Source: Myxococcales bacterium
Lineage (GTDB): Bacteria; Myxococcota_A; Polyangia; Polyangiales; JADJMO01
Assembly (NCBI GenBank): GCA_016709545.1
Contig: JADJMO010000007.1
Location: 248,001 to 312,000 of the forward strand
DNA: 64,000 nucleotides
Reading direction: 5' to 3'
Below, piece by piece: positions 63,328 to 64,000 of the stretch. The translations under genes were made by a program, and so were the position numbers. The notes under the pieces were generated by a model. That model saw nothing but the letters and a program-made list of their open reading frames with translations, had not been told where the DNA came from and did no database searches. Each line of letters begins with the position of its first letter. The stretch's first letter is position 1.

Positions 63328-63981
63328 TCAGCGCGCGCGGGAGAGGATCCGCGCGGTGAAGCTCGGGCGCAGGTAGAAGCCGCGCGGCACGGTGGCGATG
63401 GGCTCGCCGTCGCGGTCCCACGCCACGGTGCGCACGCTGCCGTCGCGGGCCTTCGGGCGGATCTGCAGGTGCACGCCGTCGCGCGCGGTGAGGTCCTCGA
63501 TGTGGCCGGCGCCGATGCGGCCCATGAGCTCGTCGAAGTCGGCGCCGAGCGCGCGGTCGTCCTCGGCGTCGAGCTGGTAGAACACCGGCCGCGCGATGCG
63601 GGTGCGATCGACGACCGGCACGAAGAGCACGTGGGCGAGCTTGCGGCGGGCCCACGAGGTGGCCCACGCCTCGTGCTCGGCGCGCAGGAGCGAGATGCTG
63701 CACACGTAGGTGGACTCGCGCGGGCGTAGTTGCTCGTCGACGGGGATGGTCTTGAGCTCCACGCCGAGGTCAGGGAAGTCGTGCTGGGCGACCGAGCCGC
63801 CGGTGGCGCCGAGGACGCGCTCGATGAGGTCGCCGACCTTGCCCTTGGTGTGCAGGCCGGTCTTCGCCTCGCCCCCGAGCTCCTCGGCGAGCTCGGCGAG
63901 GGTGCGGCCTTCGAGCGCCAGCGCGCGGTCGCGCAGCTCGGCGAGGTCGCGCGGAGGCTCGGCTTCGCCCAGCGCAGCCAC
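63328..63981 (-). CDS. mutH: MutH / Sau3AI-family DNA mismatch repair endonuclease
   Basis: 217 residues from GTG 63981; the frame stays open to the window edge, so a few more residues are possible. The catalytic D-x6-E-x-K core is HDFPDLGVELKTIP (as D70, E77, K79 in E. coli). Other matches are TKGKVGDLIERVLGATGGS, RESTYVCSISLL, EDDRALGADFDELMGRIGAG, EDLTARDGVHLQIRPKA and PRGFYLRPSFTARIL. MutH nicks unmethylated GATC strands after MutS/MutL activation. It is rare outside Gammaproteobacteria. Confidence 0.92.
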   Translation of the reverse strand: MAALGEAEPPRDLAELRDRALALEGRTLAELAEELGGEAKTGLHTKGKVGDLIERVLGATGGSVAQHDFPDLGVELKTIPVDEQLRPRESTYVCSISLLRAEHEAWATSWARRKLAHVLFVPVVDRTRIARPVFYQLDAEDDRALGADFDELMGRIGAGHIEDLTARDGVHLQIRPKARDGSVRTVAWDRDGEPIATVPRGFYLRPSFTARILSRAR

Positions 63982-64000
63982 TCGACGACTCAGGGTCGCG

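Overview
The window is about 70% GC with G/C-ending codons throughout. It carries lineage markers: an AgmX/PglI-type C-terminal domain, a DUF2378 (TIGR02265) protein, PEGA-type Ser/Thr kinases, many Cys-rich lipoproteins and TPR proteins. Together these point to a myxobacterium (Myxococcota, probably Polyangia). This assignment is inferred from gene families only; no rRNA gene is present.

Layout. 3-5812: end of an AAA-like regulator, then the conserved rpmH-rnpA-yidD-yidC-khpB block (ribosome, RNase P, membrane insertion). 5848-16244: a Ser/Thr kinase fused to a hemerythrin domain, a SulP transporter, an LrgA/LrgB pair, 6-phosphogluconate dehydrogenase, a membrane protein with a (Gly4Cys)n tail, a PEGA kinase, a patatin, YraN and a Cys-rich lipoprotein. 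16757-26155: an envelope cluster (three TPR proteins plus an AgmX/PglI-type TonB-C protein) resembling the core of the Glt/Agl gliding machinery. 26156-43564: mostly metabolic and cell-surface genes (pepP, glgB, HIT protein, ureidoglycolate lyase, a methyltransferase, a DUF2804 protein, a metalloprotease, a beta-barrel and a very large hydrolase lipoprotein). 43584-50471: a response regulator coupled to a double-length UvrA, a small lipoprotein, the SRP RNA and two tRNA-Ser genes. 50574-64000: a fused GltD/PyrK-type flavoprotein, a TPR protein, an FNR-like protein plus ABC1 kinase pair, a TerB-like protein, a palindromic MITE-like element, uvrB, an incomplete 2-oxoacid:ferredoxin oxidoreductase-like protein, an orphan ABC ATPase, DUF2378, and a MutH endonuclease at the right edge.

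DNA repair is well represented on the right side (UvrA, UvrB, MutH), as are redox flavoproteins.

Five genes are broken by one-base indels (one of them by two compensating indels), mostly in short G/C runs. There is also a 30-base poly-G tract. The pattern looks more like uncorrected base-calling than decay, so those genes are reported as probably intact with the indel position stated.
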